Part shown: in pieces, positions 46,596-58,755 of the stretch
Numbering within the stretch: position 1 is the stretch's first letter
Layout: each line of letters starts with the position of its first letter
Source: Parelaphostrongylus tenuis
Taxonomy: Eukaryota; Nematoda; Chromadorea; Rhabditida; Metastrongylidae
Length of the DNA: 64,000 nucleotides
Reading direction: 5' to 3'
Assembly: GCA_019055375.1 (NCBI GenBank)
Contig: JAHQIW010000721.1
Span: 62,001-126,000 of the forward strand
Made by a program: the position numbers and the translations under genes
The notes under the pieces: model-generated
Seen by the model: the letters and a program-made list of their open reading frames with translations, nothing else
Databases searched by the model: none
Told to the model about the DNA's origin: nothing

Positions 46596-47079
46596 TTGTG
46601 TCAACTACCTCTGCTTTACTTTATCTTTGCATAGCTTCTTGGGCAGCTAAACTGTTGATGTGGGGCTTACTTTTCAAAGACGACCTTGAACTGCTTTCCA
46701 TATGTATTTCACAGCAAGTTAATCGCAGATATATTGTCGATAAAATGTGTAGGATAAGGCCCATGTTTTCATTTGCATCTGCAAAAAAAAAGAAACACGG
46801 ATGAAACAATATGCTAACTGGTGCCGCTACAAGGTAATCACATAGTCGCTTTAATGGTCCTCGTTGAGTCGCTTACTTCCATGCTGAGGAAATATCGCGT
46901 AGCCTACCACATGATTTGCCGGACCACGATCCGTCAAATGGAAAAGATCTGAAGTATTAATTGCAAAATAGGTTGTCAGTAGTGAAGTAACAATAAGCGG
47001 TTGAGTTTAATTTAGAAGAAATGTGTGATGAGCATGACTAACAGGTCTCTGTATACAAAACTGCTTAGGAAGCGTTGCA

Positions 47080-47570
47080 GACGCGCATAATTCTCGCCGG
47101 ATAGAGCTCTTCCTTTGGACTATTGGTAATTGTTCGGGAGAGGAATCGTTTCTGATTTCAACGCTGTGCTTTTATCCTGAAAAGACCGTTTTTCTGGTAG
47201 CAGGTAAGGTAAGTTGAATTAGCCAGTGTGAGAAAGGAGATCTTTGGCCAATTCACGTGCCTGCGTGTGGGGCGACCATGTGAACTGCTGACGTGATACT
47301 TCTTTACGCGCTAGTATGACCGAAAAATCGATAATCATCGCATCATCGAACGTGGTCGGCTCACGCGCGGGCATGTGAATTGGCCATAGACCCCCTTGAG
47401 CGCAGATGGGAATTCAAACTATTTTATCTGTTATGCCGCAGAGAAACGGTCTTTTCAGGATATAAGCACAGCGTTGGAATCAGAAACGATTACGCTTCCG
47501 AATAATTACTATTAGTCCGAATGAAGAGCTCTATCCGGCGACAAATATGCGCGTCTACAACGCAGGAAAT
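47080..47570. mobile_element. Foldback element with 190-base arms
   Basis: Left arm 47085-47275 and right arm 47385-47570 are inverted copies: shared blocks include GCCGGATAGAGCTCTTC, TCAACGCTGTGCTTTTATCC, TGAAAAGACCGTTT and GGCCAATTCAC. The loop is about 110 bases. The outer blocks also appear at the centre of 23395-23812. No coding frame. Confidence 0.7.
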
Positions 47571-47574
47571 CCCC

Positions 47575-47720
47575 TTTTTACACCGTCAAAAAAGGCTTTT
47601 TTGAAAACTGGCGACATGTGGCTATAGCTTGAGGTCTCAGCTCTCGAATAGTTACTAACGCTCCTATGAAAAGTTTTTCCTCCAAAGAATGAGATCGGTT
47701 TCTCATTTATCCCCTCAGAA
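47575..47720 (+). repeat. Half copy of foldback family B
   Basis: GGCGACATGTGGCTATAGCT, then GAATAGTTACTAACG and AATGAGATCGGTTT match one arm of 23395-23812; the opposite arm is missing, or replaced by the 47080-47570 element. Confidence 0.55.
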
Positions 47721-47785
47721 CCACAAATTTCTTTGATTTTCTATTCACTTCGGCATCAATGAATATTTTGTGGAATCTTCCATGA

Positions 47786-48262
47786 AAGCTGTGCAAGATC
47801 GTTTGCGTCATTCAGGATTCGAACCCAGATCTCACTTTTTCCAGGAGCGTATGCTAACGGTTGCACCACCGAGACTCGTCTTGCACAGCACTCTTTCCAC
47901 GTTACAATGCGTTATCTGTTAAAAGCCAACCGTCTACGTGGTGGGGCCGTCACTATCGACATTGAACCATTTATGTTGACAGATATTGGTATCAATAATC
48001 AATCAGAAATGATTTTATTTAACGGCCACTTACGGTTTTATGATGATACAATATACCCAATATCCGCCGGGCCGTAAACGGTTGGCTGTTGACAGATAAC
48101 GCACTGTGGCATAGAAAGAGTGCTATGCAAAGCGAGCGCCGGTGGTGCAACGGTTAGCATACGCTGCCGCAAAGAGTGAGATCGGATTTGAATCCCGGTT
48201 GACGCAATCGCTTTTGCACAGCACTCGAGATGTTGGGTCTATTGTAACATCATAAAAAACAT
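47786..48262. mobile_element. Head-to-head tRNA-like cassettes
   Basis: A minus-strand cassette (tRNA-like unit 47804-47874, B box GGGTTCGAATCC read on the minus strand) and a plus-strand cassette (48134-48206) flank an arm at 47960-48075 (GACATTGAACCATTT, then GTTGACAGATATTGG) like the one at 19395. The flank GAGTGCTATGCAAA and its inverse TTTGCACAGCACTC bracket the plus-strand unit. The second B box has decayed to GATTTGAATCC. Confidence 0.65.
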
Positions 48263-48829
48263 GTAACATCAAATAAAATCATTTCTGATTTCCATGGAAG
48301 CGTTAATCGCTACGACGACTCTTGCGTTCTATTAGGAAGAGAGGATGTAAGAAGGATATAGGAAGTAAGGAAGGTATGTCAAAACCACAAAGTTACTATC
48401 GCAGTATTTCTTGTAGGACTTATATAAATCATTTAACGTTAACAGCTGTACGATTGTATAGAAAGTGCTTTTCTTAATACACAAGAGCGTTGGATTCAAT
48501 AAAAAGTGGGAAGTTGCATTGAAATTGAGATTGAGTGAGGAGAAAAGAACGTCCATAGGATAAAGAAAACCCAGACTTCCTCTTTCCACAACACAGAGGA
48601 AAACTAATTTATAGAAAGAAAATCACATTAAAAGAACATGAACACACGCAAAACATTGATTGCATGTGCATGATGGGATTTTGAAACGAGTGAAAAAATC
48701 AAATTAGATTCGTTTGGGTTTCAAAAGATATCATCAGATTGTTCGAACTAGTTGTTACTTCATTATCCGTCATCACAATGTTTTTTTTCGATGTGCAGAT
48801 CCCAGTAGTTCTGGTATTTAATCGTTGTT

Positions 48830-48985
48830 CGTCTTCTTGCCGAACGTCGTAGATGCTGATTGAGCGCGTCTCCATGCAATCTCGATGAGAGCCTGGTTAC
48901 AGCGTTCCATAGAGCACCCGGAGAGTGTTGGATGGTAGGGTTGAACCCACGACGAGCAGCAAAATCACTCGGCCGTGGCACTTGC
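48830..48985 (-). repeat. tRNA-like repeat (Ser/Leu-type head)
   Basis: On the minus strand ACGGCCGAGTGATTTTGC (A box) then GTGGGTTCAACCCT (B box), followed by GATTGCATGG-type sequence shared with 39045-39230. Confidence 0.5.
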
Positions 48986-49412
48986 GTTTGAACTATTAGA
49001 AACATCAATTCAAACGGCAAGAATTTTGTGGTTGAGAACTTCTTTGCTTAAGAATGAGTCTGAGAAAGATATAGACCCTCGTGCAGGCCTCGGATAAAAG
49101 GACACTACAAGAAGTTGTTATAAAGTAATTTGCATGCTTACACAAATAAAGTTAATTGACTACGATCAAGCTCTAAGAAAAGAGAAATCGTCGAGAAGTT
49201 AGTCATCAGTTATGGAGAAAATGTACGCGGAAACTTCAAATAAAGATTGTTTCTCAAGGATAAAAAACTGTTTCATGAATTTATTTCATTGCCATCCTAC
49301 ATGCCATATCATATGAAAGTCGGTCGGTCGATTTTACGTATTGTTTTGCTTGTTGCTTGAGAACTTCGCTTTCCTATGAATATCAAAAAGTTTGTCGATT
49401 CAGATTTTGCAG

Positions 49413-49641
49413 TTTCGTAGACTGCCAGGCTAAGACGTTCCCACGTCATTATATGAGAGTGTTGTATATGAAGTCGAACGAACACCTTGAGTTTCGATAT
49501 GTTGCATCATTGACTGATCGACCACAGCCTCTTCTCGGGACGTATAATGTGATATAGCCCAATTCTTTATAAAACATGATTGCAAGGTTTTGGATCAAGT
49601 TTATGGAAAGCAGAGACGAGACGCCGTGGATAGAAAAGTTT
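49413..49641 (+). CDS. Two exons of an unknown gene
   Basis: Exon 49413-49541 follows AGATTTTGCAG and ends AC|GTATAATG; exon 49587 onward follows GATTGCAAG and may end at 49641 (GTGAAAAG) or 49656 (GTGAGGAA). The intron is 45 bases and phase 2 on both sides. Peptide: FVDCQAKTFPRHYMRVLY, then HLEFRYVASLTDRPQPLL, then FWIKFMESRDETPWIEKF. Without the second donor the frame runs on into a hydrophobic stretch (ICIAFVVFSSLIF). No family recognised. The minus-strand frame over 49449-49709 is a shadow. Confidence 0.48.
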
Positions 49642-50344
49642 GTGAAAAGTGTTTTTGTGAGGAAACTTGTGGGTTTTATTGCAACTATATCTCTAGAAAA
49701 AATATGCATTGCATTCGTAGTCTTTTCCTCTTTGATTTTCTACAGCAATCTAATCAGCAAAAGTGTATCCAGATCGGCACAAAATTATTTGTTTCTCGCC
49801 GCAACACGACGTGTCTTCATTTTTTTATGTGTACAAAAATGAAGTATATCATGGTCATTTTCATTTTGCATACCACCGCATTCGCATAACTTGAATAAGT
49901 TGTATGTTCGAGTCTTATCGTCACAGTCAAGCGATTTTTTTTAGTTGGAGTAATGGAATATTTAAGAGGATGCTTTTCAATTTTCTCACAGTTGTCATAG
50001 TTGGCAGATGCCATAACAGAATAGCTACTAGTAAACGTGTCTTTGTAAGACTACAGAAAGTTCTGTAGCTTGTAAAAAATCAAAATGTAGCTCCCACTAA
50101 CTTGACATGAAAGACATGTAAGCTTGACATGAAAAATGAAGCTATCTCATGGACCATCTTTTTCATGGAGCTTGCGCGATTTGGTATAGCTTCATCAGAA
50201 TTGATGGCTGGTGTTTATAAAGACTTTCACTTCTTCGAAGCGTAAACGTACTATATCATACCATAACTGATTATCGCGTGAGTATTTCTTACATATAGTG
50301 GAAATTCGATATAAAAATAAGTTTCGAATGCACCACCTACACTG

Positions 50345-50378
50345 GAAAGGTCACTGATGTGTTGTCACACACACTATC
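50345..50378 (-). repeat. GTGTGTGACAACACA motif copy
   Basis: On the minus strand AGTGTGTGTGACAACACATC and then AGTGACC; the same block is at 25233-25262 and 34277-34308. Possibly a transposon end. Confidence 0.5.
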
Positions 50379-51490
50379 AGTGACGAGCTTTAGCGAAATC
50401 AGAAAATAAATCTGAGAAATGGCGCCGCACCATTTGTTATGTTCAGAAACTCTCTCCTTTGATTTCTCATCTCTTGAAATTTATTCAAAAGGCCTAGAGG
50501 TTTTTATGCGCCGACATTTTTGAATTTTGGTCCAAGTTTCTTATTGCCACTACAAAATCGTCACATCTGTGCCTTTTTCTCATACGCGTATTTAGACAAA
50601 CACTTATCCGCTTCTCGACTTTGCATCTTGATGTTCATTTATGCAGACACATAAAGGTCTACTCGTTCCGTCTATGCAATCACTACATGTCTCAAAAGAA
50701 CACAGGTATATTATGCCTGAACTCATGCGGTCTCTGTCTCTACCATTGAAACATATCACACAATCCTCTGTTTGACACAAATAGTCACAATGGAGTTCTG
50801 AGGCGAGTGGAGACGCAATTTATGGGAAGAAATTCTATAATTTTTACAGAGGTTCTCAGATACATGTTTGTTATGGCAACACTAATTTCGTTTGTGAAGA
50901 GGCTAGTTTAAAGGGTGTCTTCCTACTTCAGTTGGGCATGTCAATGTTCTCGTTATCGAGCCTATCTCTCCTTCTTAACGTGACGTCAGTGGCCGTTTTT
51001 CATATTTATTTGTGACGACTGTACGGGTGCCAAGTGTAGCGACTCTTCCCTCTCTACTGCTCCCGTGCAACCACTTATAGCTGCTGGTACATGTATCAGA
51101 CAAGTGCCTTTTTATTGCGTGTGGGAAGAGACGAGAGATAGTGCATTAGTGGGTCTTATTACTTGGCTTACGATACCATTTTAAAACGTAATCAGTTTCG
51201 CAGTGTATTTGAACGTTCACAAATAAGCTAGTTTTTCTTTCAGATTATCCCTGAGTGAAATCATTATAATCTGATTGTTTTGTCACAACTATAAACATTT
51301 CAGCCTTTCGTACAGAAAACAAAATAATTATCTATGAATCGACTATAGAGTAATGGATGGCGGCGGAGGATTATGCAGAAATTCATCTTATCGACTGTTT
51401 TTAAACCTCGTATCAAACATGCATTATAGTCTGTTTTAACCTGTAAGAATGTTTGGAGTTTCTCCAGGTTGGTATGTCAGAACTACACAC
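50379..51490. other. Spacer, no gene supported
   Basis: Pyrimidine-rich on the plus strand around 50930-51130. A further 3' exon of the 51491 gene is expected here but was not recognised. Confidence 0.35.
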
Positions 51491-54360
51491 ATGTTTCGGC
51501 TGTATCGCCCGCTTCACCAGTGGCCCACGCTCACAGTGGTATGCGCTAAATGTTGTTCCCAAATCTATAGCGTACTTCGTATTTGTTTTTGAATATGTAA
51601 TGGACCCATTCGATGGTACTGCGCTGGGCACAAACGTTTCGAATGATGCCGAAAAACTGTTCACGAACTGCTGATATAAAATGATGAGAGATGAGAAAAT
51701 GTGTATGGCTTGTCGATGCAGCAGGTTATGACTCTTGACGGTATGTCTGAGCTGCTCAGTCTTTACGGTGGTGAGAAAGATATTTTGTTCAGATAAGAGG
51801 ATTGACATGAGGTCACGAAAAGCATCAATTTTTGCCATCGCTTACATAGTCTAGGGTGTAAGCCGCAGCTCTGAGCCGCTATCCATTACTGCTCTGTCAT
51901 TACATGTATGATTATTTTGTAATATACTTAACGAACTGTCGGAATATATTAAGTTCACACTAGAAAAACTTATAGAGAACAGGCTTCCATTGTTCAATAT
52001 TCAAGTACACCTCTGCGAAAGTGGTGACAGTACGAAATAATGTCGAAAACCAAGCAATAAAAACATACTAGAGCTCTATTTCTCTCTCATCACTAACACA
52101 TGAAAAAGCACTTGTCCGAAACATGTACCGTACAGCTTTAAGTGTTTGCACGAGAGGAGAAGAAGAAACGAGTTACTATACCTTGAACGGCAAATAGCCA
52201 ACTCAAATGGATACGAAAGAACAACACTAGCTTTCTCACGATTCGGATGTTGCCGCCATAGCGTGGAGAAAGCATGCTCAACCAAAATGTAAAGATACCT
52301 TCAACACTATCTTTCATAACGAACGAAGTAAATGCCGCTATCAAAGATGTCGATGAATTACTATGTAGAAATTAGTGCACGAGTTTAGGAACACTATACC
52401 TGATTCCTTTCAGAACATGAGGTGATGAATACATAGGCGAGGCGAGTATATCACTCTGTGTCTGCAGTAAAGAATACCTACTTGGAGAGTCGAAAAGGCA
52501 AACAAGCGTTCTTTGACGACTTTAAGATGACAGTAAAAACTTCAAGCAAAAAGTCAAAAACGTTGGCGCAGAAAGACCGTGAGACCATTTGATTGAATAC
52601 TATGCTACTGATGAGGCTGTAATGCCGAAACACATGTGTAGCACTTTATGAGTGCCATAGTAGATTTCATGAAAGGCTCAGGATATGTTATCAGATAATA
52701 TATATTTTGAGTGAGATCGATAAAAACAGTCGAATGTACAGGTATCAGCAGAATAATTAGATAAGGCATGATATGCACGTATAATAGGCTTTAAGAAAGC
52801 GATGGCGCCGAAGCGTCAGCAATAGATTTTGAAGAAGATAGACCAACCTTGTGTAACTTTTTAAATGAAAAGTACAGTTTGTGAGATGATTTCCTGTAGC
52901 TCACAACCAACTGGGCCACTTCATGAGGCATCAAACCTTTTTTATAACCTAGGCGATTCTTCCAAAGACTGCCTTCTCTCTCTCTGCGTTGCTGCTGCAT
53001 GTGTAAGATTTTTCTGAACACTATGAAGCGGTGGTACTACGTTCAGTTTTGCTATTGTCCTATGGGAGAATGATTACAAGTTGGCAAGTTTCTTCCAATC
53101 TACGAAGACCAGCAACTGTCTGCCTTGACGCCTCCAAAACGATATCTATGGATTTCAAGAAGGATGGTGTTGGACCGATATTCAGTGTGCTAGTAAATGA
53201 GATAACAGTGTCACAAGTTGTGGCTAAAGCTACGCATGAACTACGCGCTTTTCAAGAAATGAGATAATTTCAAAACTTCAAGCTGAACCAAAAGGCCTAT
53301 TCCCTTCTTCCCCACAATATTTCGATCGATAGAAGTGCTTGAGCTCGAATGTAACTACAACCATCGGAACATTTATCGATAACTTGTTGCAAACACTTGA
53401 CTTTCTAATGTCGGCTCAGTCTTAGGTAGATTGCTAACTGGTGTCTATATTCCTCTTGAAATTGTCAATTATAAACTGTATTCTCCCATATTTCTTTGCT
53501 TTTTCATCTACAAGAATATCATCTTTAAGAAAATCTTCAACACTATCTGAGAATAAATCATTGTTATGCTTTTGTTGCAGTTGCATGTAGCTGTCGCAAA
53601 TTTATTTGTTTCAAAATATGCTTCGGTATTCTCCTAATTAGACAATTGTCACGTCAACTACTAAGATGGACCGTTGAATGCTATGTGAAGCAGACTGATC
53701 GAATGGCCTCTAACTGAAATCGTTATGATTGAATAGAAAAGCTCTGAAGGCAGAATCAAATACAAATAATATTCCGACGAATACCAGTCGCGTTTGTGAG
53801 AATTTGAATGTTGTTCACCCATCCTAATTCATTACGGACTGTGGCTTCCTCCTTAAGTTGGACACAGTCTAAATGTAGTCCATGGGTAATATCGGGAGGC
53901 GATGATAGTGTCTGGAAACTATAGCATCCATGGTCAAAATTTGTTCACGAAATGGCGTCTGCGCTGAGCTACTTGTCAACTCAAAAATCATTCTTGACTT
54001 TGAATTACTTTTGTTTGCGATGAAAACAAGCGTCTAACCAGTAGCCCGATTTATTAGCCATGAAAGCCATGCTGTTATGCTGCTTTAAGATTATAATCAG
54101 AGTGAACGTTGCAGTCTAGTGTTAATGCTGACGGTTCTTAGACTCAAAAATGCTGGTAAAAGAGTATGAAGAATTTGGTTTTGATCTTATTGTAATGTTG
54201 AGTCATGTATTCGACGTCACTGAGCATCGTAGAGGTGATTGGTTACGCGACGTATGAAGCACTTTCGTTATTTGGTGAAGTATGAAGTCTAGTTTACTGG
54301 ACTCGACTTGAGGCGATAATGAACACCCCTTTGATAAATGACCACCTGTGGATCTTCGAC
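51491..54360 (-). CDS. Gene of at least seven exons, product unknown
   Basis: Minus-strand exons: 54298-54360, 53078-53247, 52949-53013, about 52844-52893, 52182-52337, 51767-51840, 51491-51670. Introns of 64 and 55 bases separate exons 2-4, and 96 bases separate the last two. Phases agree from exon 2 on (0, 2, 1, 1, 0) if exon 4 uses donor G|GTCTAT; exon 1 to 2 does not match, so an exon is missing. Sites include TCTTGTTCCAG, donor GTAATC, GTGTTCAG, GAGCTACAG, donor GTATAG and TTTATATCAG. Peptide pieces: LEASRQTVAGLRRLEETC (helical), ATQRERRQSLEESP, SSHKLYFSFKKLHK, then a hydrophobic exon (VEGIFTFWLSML, RKLVLFFRIHLSWLFAV), then IDAFRDLMSILLSEQ. Not recognised. The family may be a membrane-associated helical protein. 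The 3' end lies further left. Confidence 0.52.
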
Positions 54361-54699
54361 CTGGAACAAGAGGGCTCTGACTCAAACGCTAGATTAATGA
54401 AGACTTCCTAATACCACGTCCGCATCTGTCGAATAATTCGGAACAACATCAAGGAGGTGATCCTACTTATCAGAGATAAATCTGGTGCCACTTTGTTTTC
54501 TCACAGAAGTAAACGGTTTAGTGCGTGATTCAATCAGTGATGAAGTGTGCATTACAGAGCACCTTCGACTACTATGTTTCACGCATCCAATATAGTCGAC
54601 ATTTGAGAAATGTTGAAGAGAGGAAAACTAGAGCAAAACCTTTGGCTGGTCAGTTTCCTCCTTATTGATAACTTGTCAATCTTTATTTAGTCAGGTGAT

Positions 54700-56000
54700 A
54701 CACATGCAGGGTACACACACAAAACTTGTTATTTCTTAGATATTTCAACAATAAAAATACTGCATAAACAGATTAATTTATTCAATAGAAGGAATATTTG
54801 CGTCTATTAGATCAACAGTTACTACAGTAAACAAAAAAAAACAAATCCTTAAAATAGCTCCTTTGGTCTCTATAAATTTACGAAGCTGCTTGTAGAAATT
54901 TTCAATGATGTTCGCACATAATTCCACCTTAAATTTAATCTCAAGCGCGTGTCAAAGCCATTGTGAGCGCGTCTACGCTGGTGTAGCGAGAAATTCATTA
55001 GGTTGAGAACCGATGAGTTTGACGGCCAAATACCCTTGCCCCAAAGGCCTGGAAACAGCTTTAGACAGATGGCACTTGTTGAGGTGGCCGAGTTCTCAGG
55101 ACAAGTCCCGCTGGAGTGTAAATCCGCCGGCGCCAAAGTGTTGAGTACTTCAAGGCTCTAGTACGACCCGTTACCCTTGCTACTGAAAGCTGACAGCGTT
55201 GATTTTGACATTCCTGTTAAAAAAATCAACGGTATCTTTCCGGTGGCGCAAAGGCCGGTTCAGATTATCAGAGAGGCTGGAAAATCACTGCGGCTCACGG
55301 TTTTTGCTACTACCAACTTCTGCTGACCCTTCTTGGAAAGCTAACGACGATTCTGGAGATTGTGGAGTTTTGAGATCGTGAATATCTCCGCATTCGTCAA
55401 AAGCAGCTTCGACAAGCACACGAGCAATGGCTACGAAGCGAATCATTCGGCGAACCTTTGAGAGCCTTTTCTATTTCATTCATTTTGTCACAAAAGTAAA
55501 TACGAGTGATCTTGCAAATACGCAGCTTTAGTTTATTCTTGACAGTGTTTCAGACGCTCCACTCGCTGATCCCGAGCTTCCCGAGCTATTTTGCGCATCG
55601 AACTCTCCGGATTTTGTTGAATTAGGCCATTGGACCTTCTGAATGTTCTCCGGAGTACACGAGTAGGATGGACAACCTTTCGGCGAATAGTCCTTAATCC
55701 CTCCAAATTCTTTGAAACGTTTCAGGGCTCTGCAGACACTTGCTGGTTCAGAATCAGTCGATTTCAACAACGTCGGCCGTTTTAATTCCCTCTTGCGAAA
55801 CTAAACTACTGCGAATACGTCGGTTTTTACGACCTATACCTTTAGCACACCTAAAAATAGCCAAATAAATAAAACTCACGCTATGCTAAAACTGAATGAA
55901 GATTCAGTAAAATTATCAACATTGATAAGGAAACACTGATTTGAAAATAAAATTAACAACTTACAAAATTGTCAAAACATTTTGGCGCACGCTGTATATG
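54700..56000 (-). pseudogene. Decayed full-length mariner transposase
   Basis: Reads on the minus strand from about 55800 to 54870 with stops and frameshifts. In order: the helix-turn-helix (SVCRALKRFKEFGGIKDY), NKLKLRICKITR, NAEIFTISKLHNLQNRR, TGLCATGKIPLIF, and the C-terminal block GKGIWPSNSS then LNLMNFSL, which matches the W-P-x-x-S-x-D-L-N-P-x-D-F-S signature of mariner-type DDE transposases with its D changed to V. The right end near 55961-55996 is a terminal repeat, TGTCAAAACATTTTGGCGCA; the left end near 54708 (CAGGGTACACACACAAAAC) is a poor match. Not active. Confidence 0.8.
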
Positions 56001-56440
56001 TGAAATTCATCTATTTTCAAACTTTCGTTCTCGATCTCTACACTCCAAACCTGACTCCTGTGGGACATTACTACGAAAGACTAGTGATTTTTTCATATTC
56101 TGATATTCGAGGGATGCCATAGGAACAACATGATCGTAACAGAATTTTGGTCGATCTGATCAGCCTACATTTCGAGAGTGTTTCCAACATGCATTTTTCC
56201 AATGAATGAAAACTCATGAATATGTTAGAAAGTTTAGGAAGAGAGAAAAGTATTACACTTGTAGGTTCCTCAATTGTCTATGTAAATATAAATCAGTACT
56301 TTTGCTCTATCCGTGCCCTGTTTCGACCCCTCAGAATAGGCGCAACTTATGGGTTTTCTTAAAGTTTTAGTAAAGCTAAAATTAAACGAATTTTAATGGG
56401 GTAACGTATTTTTGAAACGGATCCATATTATGCAAAAATA
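56001..56440. other. Spacer
   Basis: AT-rich with no gene or repeat end recognised. Confidence 0.4.
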
Positions 56441-57330
56441 GCAAAAATAAAATTTGTTCTTCATTGGAACATTTCTCGCTGAGCAAAGCTATCTCTTTAG
56501 CCTCTCGATAATTAGTCGATAGATCACATTTCAAGAATTTCACTGATGTATTTGGTTTTCAAAAAGATCTTCTTAATGCGCTGTAACAAGCAAAAGAAGA
56601 TTTGGTTTCGCAAATTCAATCATTTTTGTCATCCACGTCTTACTGGATCCTTGATGTAAAAGCACCTTTTGCTTTTTTCTCGATTTCAACAACTATCTAA
56701 AGGCCTAAATCTCAAAGATTTCATTTGTTTCATTTGTGCATTTTGTTATCGATATGGCTTTCCTATGTGCTGTAACAGCAAAATTAAATTTGTGTAACTC
56801 ATTCAAATATTTCTAGCTAGACAAAGCTTTGCCTTTAGATTTTTAGCAATCATTCGATAGCTCAAATCTCTTCGATACCACTACTGCGCTTGGCTTTTGT
56901 AGAAGTCTTTTGAGCGCCTTCTAGTAGCCAGGAGAATGTTAAGTTTCGCGCACTGCAATACCGACATTAAACCACCGTGCTTTGTCGGAATGTGATAGGG
57001 ATTTCGCATCATGGCCGCTAAGCTACCGTGTTTTTTCTTCTGTGAAATTTGAGAAACCCAATCCTTTGATTGTCACAGCGCAACAACGAGCCTCTTTCAG
57101 AAGCCAATTACATCGTTGAAATCAGCGAGATTTAAGCTATTGAATGGTTACTAAAAGTCTAAGAGAATAGCTTTGGTCAGTGAGAAATGTTCAATTGAAA
57201 AAACATAGTTTTATTTTTGCCATTACAGACAGTACTACAGCCATTCTGGAAGAGTGCGCCATTTAAGGTGCTTTAATTTAGACTATCGAACGACTGCTTA
57301 GCTTATTTAAGGGATCAAAACAGGGTACGA
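56441..57330. repeat. Array of degenerate 330-family repeats
   Basis: Minus-oriented units near 56470 (TTCTCGCTGAGCAAAGCTA, then TCTTTAGCC) and 56815, and a plus-oriented unit from 57120 (GCTATTGAATGGTTACTAA, then GCTTTGGTCAGTGAGAAATG). Units differ by many substitutions and indels. Confidence 0.5.
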
Positions 57331-57967
57331 ATAACGGAAAAGTATCTAGAGAACTTTTCAATAAAGGAAAGAAAATAAAGACGAAATGGGAGAAGGAAGC
57401 AGTTTTTCTCTCACGGTTTTTCTCTTTTTCTCTCATATGCATACAGATGTCCAGATGTATTATTCTGATTATAATCACTGCATTTATTACATCACTCAGG
57501 ATGTCAATGACTACGGCGAGCAACTGGTCAGTAACTAAGCGAGTTTGTTGGGTGGTATAATTGTGGAAAATCAGTAAACGACGCAAACACAAATAGTCGC
57601 ACATTTACACAACGGTGCCGCCTGCACATGAAATACTAGTGTTTGTGTATAGAGTATAGAGCTTGTTTGACAACGTTTGTTCACTGAACGACAGAATGAA
57701 AAACACTTTAGAACATGAATAACTAACTTGAACATGAACGGATGACTGAATCTTGACTGAGATGAATGAAAGCAAAAGGATTTAAAGTGGAAATTTTGCT
57801 AGGTATCTCCATCTCGATAGGTAATGGCTACCTCAAAATGTATCATAAAAATACTATGTTACGAACAAGACTAGTAACCTCAGATGGGCATTGAAATAGC
57901 GATTACTTTTCTCGGGAACTCACGTTTTATTCTCACTGACGCCCTCGCTTCTGCTTTCTCTCCGCAG

Positions 57968-58116
57968 TGTACTAATTTCATAGAAGCGAATAGGCAAAAA
58001 CAAAAGTTAACACCACTCTCAAATGATTTGCCATCTCATCCTAGGTAGGAAAGTGTTTTTGACTACCAACTATGATGTATCGCAAATATTCATCCGCCGA
58101 AGAAAGGTCCAGCAAG
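57968..58116 (+). CDS. One or two overlapping candidate exons
   Basis: Reading 1: exon 57968-58044 after CTTTCTCTCCGCAG, peptide CTNFIEANRQKQKLTPLS and on, donor AG|GTAGGAAAG. Reading 2: ATG at 58023, 31 codons (MICHLILGRKVFLTTNYD, then QIFIRRRKVQQ), donor G|GTAAGAAAG at 58116. The frames differ, so only one is used or they are alternative. Both donors and the acceptor are strong. No downstream exon was connected and no family recognised. Confidence 0.38.
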
Positions 58117-58504
58117 GTAAGAAAGGGCTTAATGCGTCTACTAGGACGTATCGCTAAGAGTACACCAGTGAAAGGAGGATGAACCACTGTTCTTGTGGGA
58201 ACCTAAAAGCAAGGTGACAGATCGTCGTCAGATCAACAACATAACGCGTTTGGTTGTCTTGATGAGACGGGAAAGAGTGGCTTTTTGAAGCTCTAAAGTT
58301 AACTAGACAGTTTTTGGAATCGATCAATCTTTCTAAGAGCATAACATCGACTTCATGGAAGCTATGCCAAATCACTAGGTCCTTCTTGCAAAGGCGGGTG
58401 TTTAGACTTTTAGGCAACTAAAAGTAGATACGTAAAGGAAAAAATGAGAAGATACCAGTTAATCGACTCCAATATTTTGAAGGATAAAAATATTGGAACT
58501 TTGG

Positions 58505-58755
58505 AGTTGACTAATCAGTTCAGGATGAGCTATGCATTCGGCCCTAATAGACATCACGTAGATAAGTAATCGCATGTGCCAATTCCATTCGTTGTGGTAT
58601 ACCGATGTTTTAAACAAAGGTGCTATCTTCTCAGACAAGTCTAGCTCCAAATTGCTGACCTCGGAACATGGTAGCTTGGTGAGCCTGGGTGCAAGGTCGA
58701 ACCAACAACTGCGTGTGTGTTGAAACACACTTCTAATTACTGTAGCATACACACC
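58505..58755 (-). repeat. tRNA-derived SINE-like repeat
   Basis: On the minus strand GCTACAGTAATTAGAAGTG, then GTTGGTTCGACCTTGC (A and B boxes), and the 3' end GAACTGATTAGTCAACTCC. It accounts for most of a 140-codon minus-strand open frame, which is therefore not a gene. Confidence 0.65.

Noticed and set aside
51453..51674. Plus-strand frame with protein-like sequence and an acceptor
   Set aside because: It overlaps the minus-strand exon 51491-51670, which has a better acceptor and connects in phase to neighbouring exons. It remains the second choice.
58154..58417. 87-codon minus-strand frame
   Set aside because: Plausible composition but no convincing acceptor or donor; left out rather than guessed.
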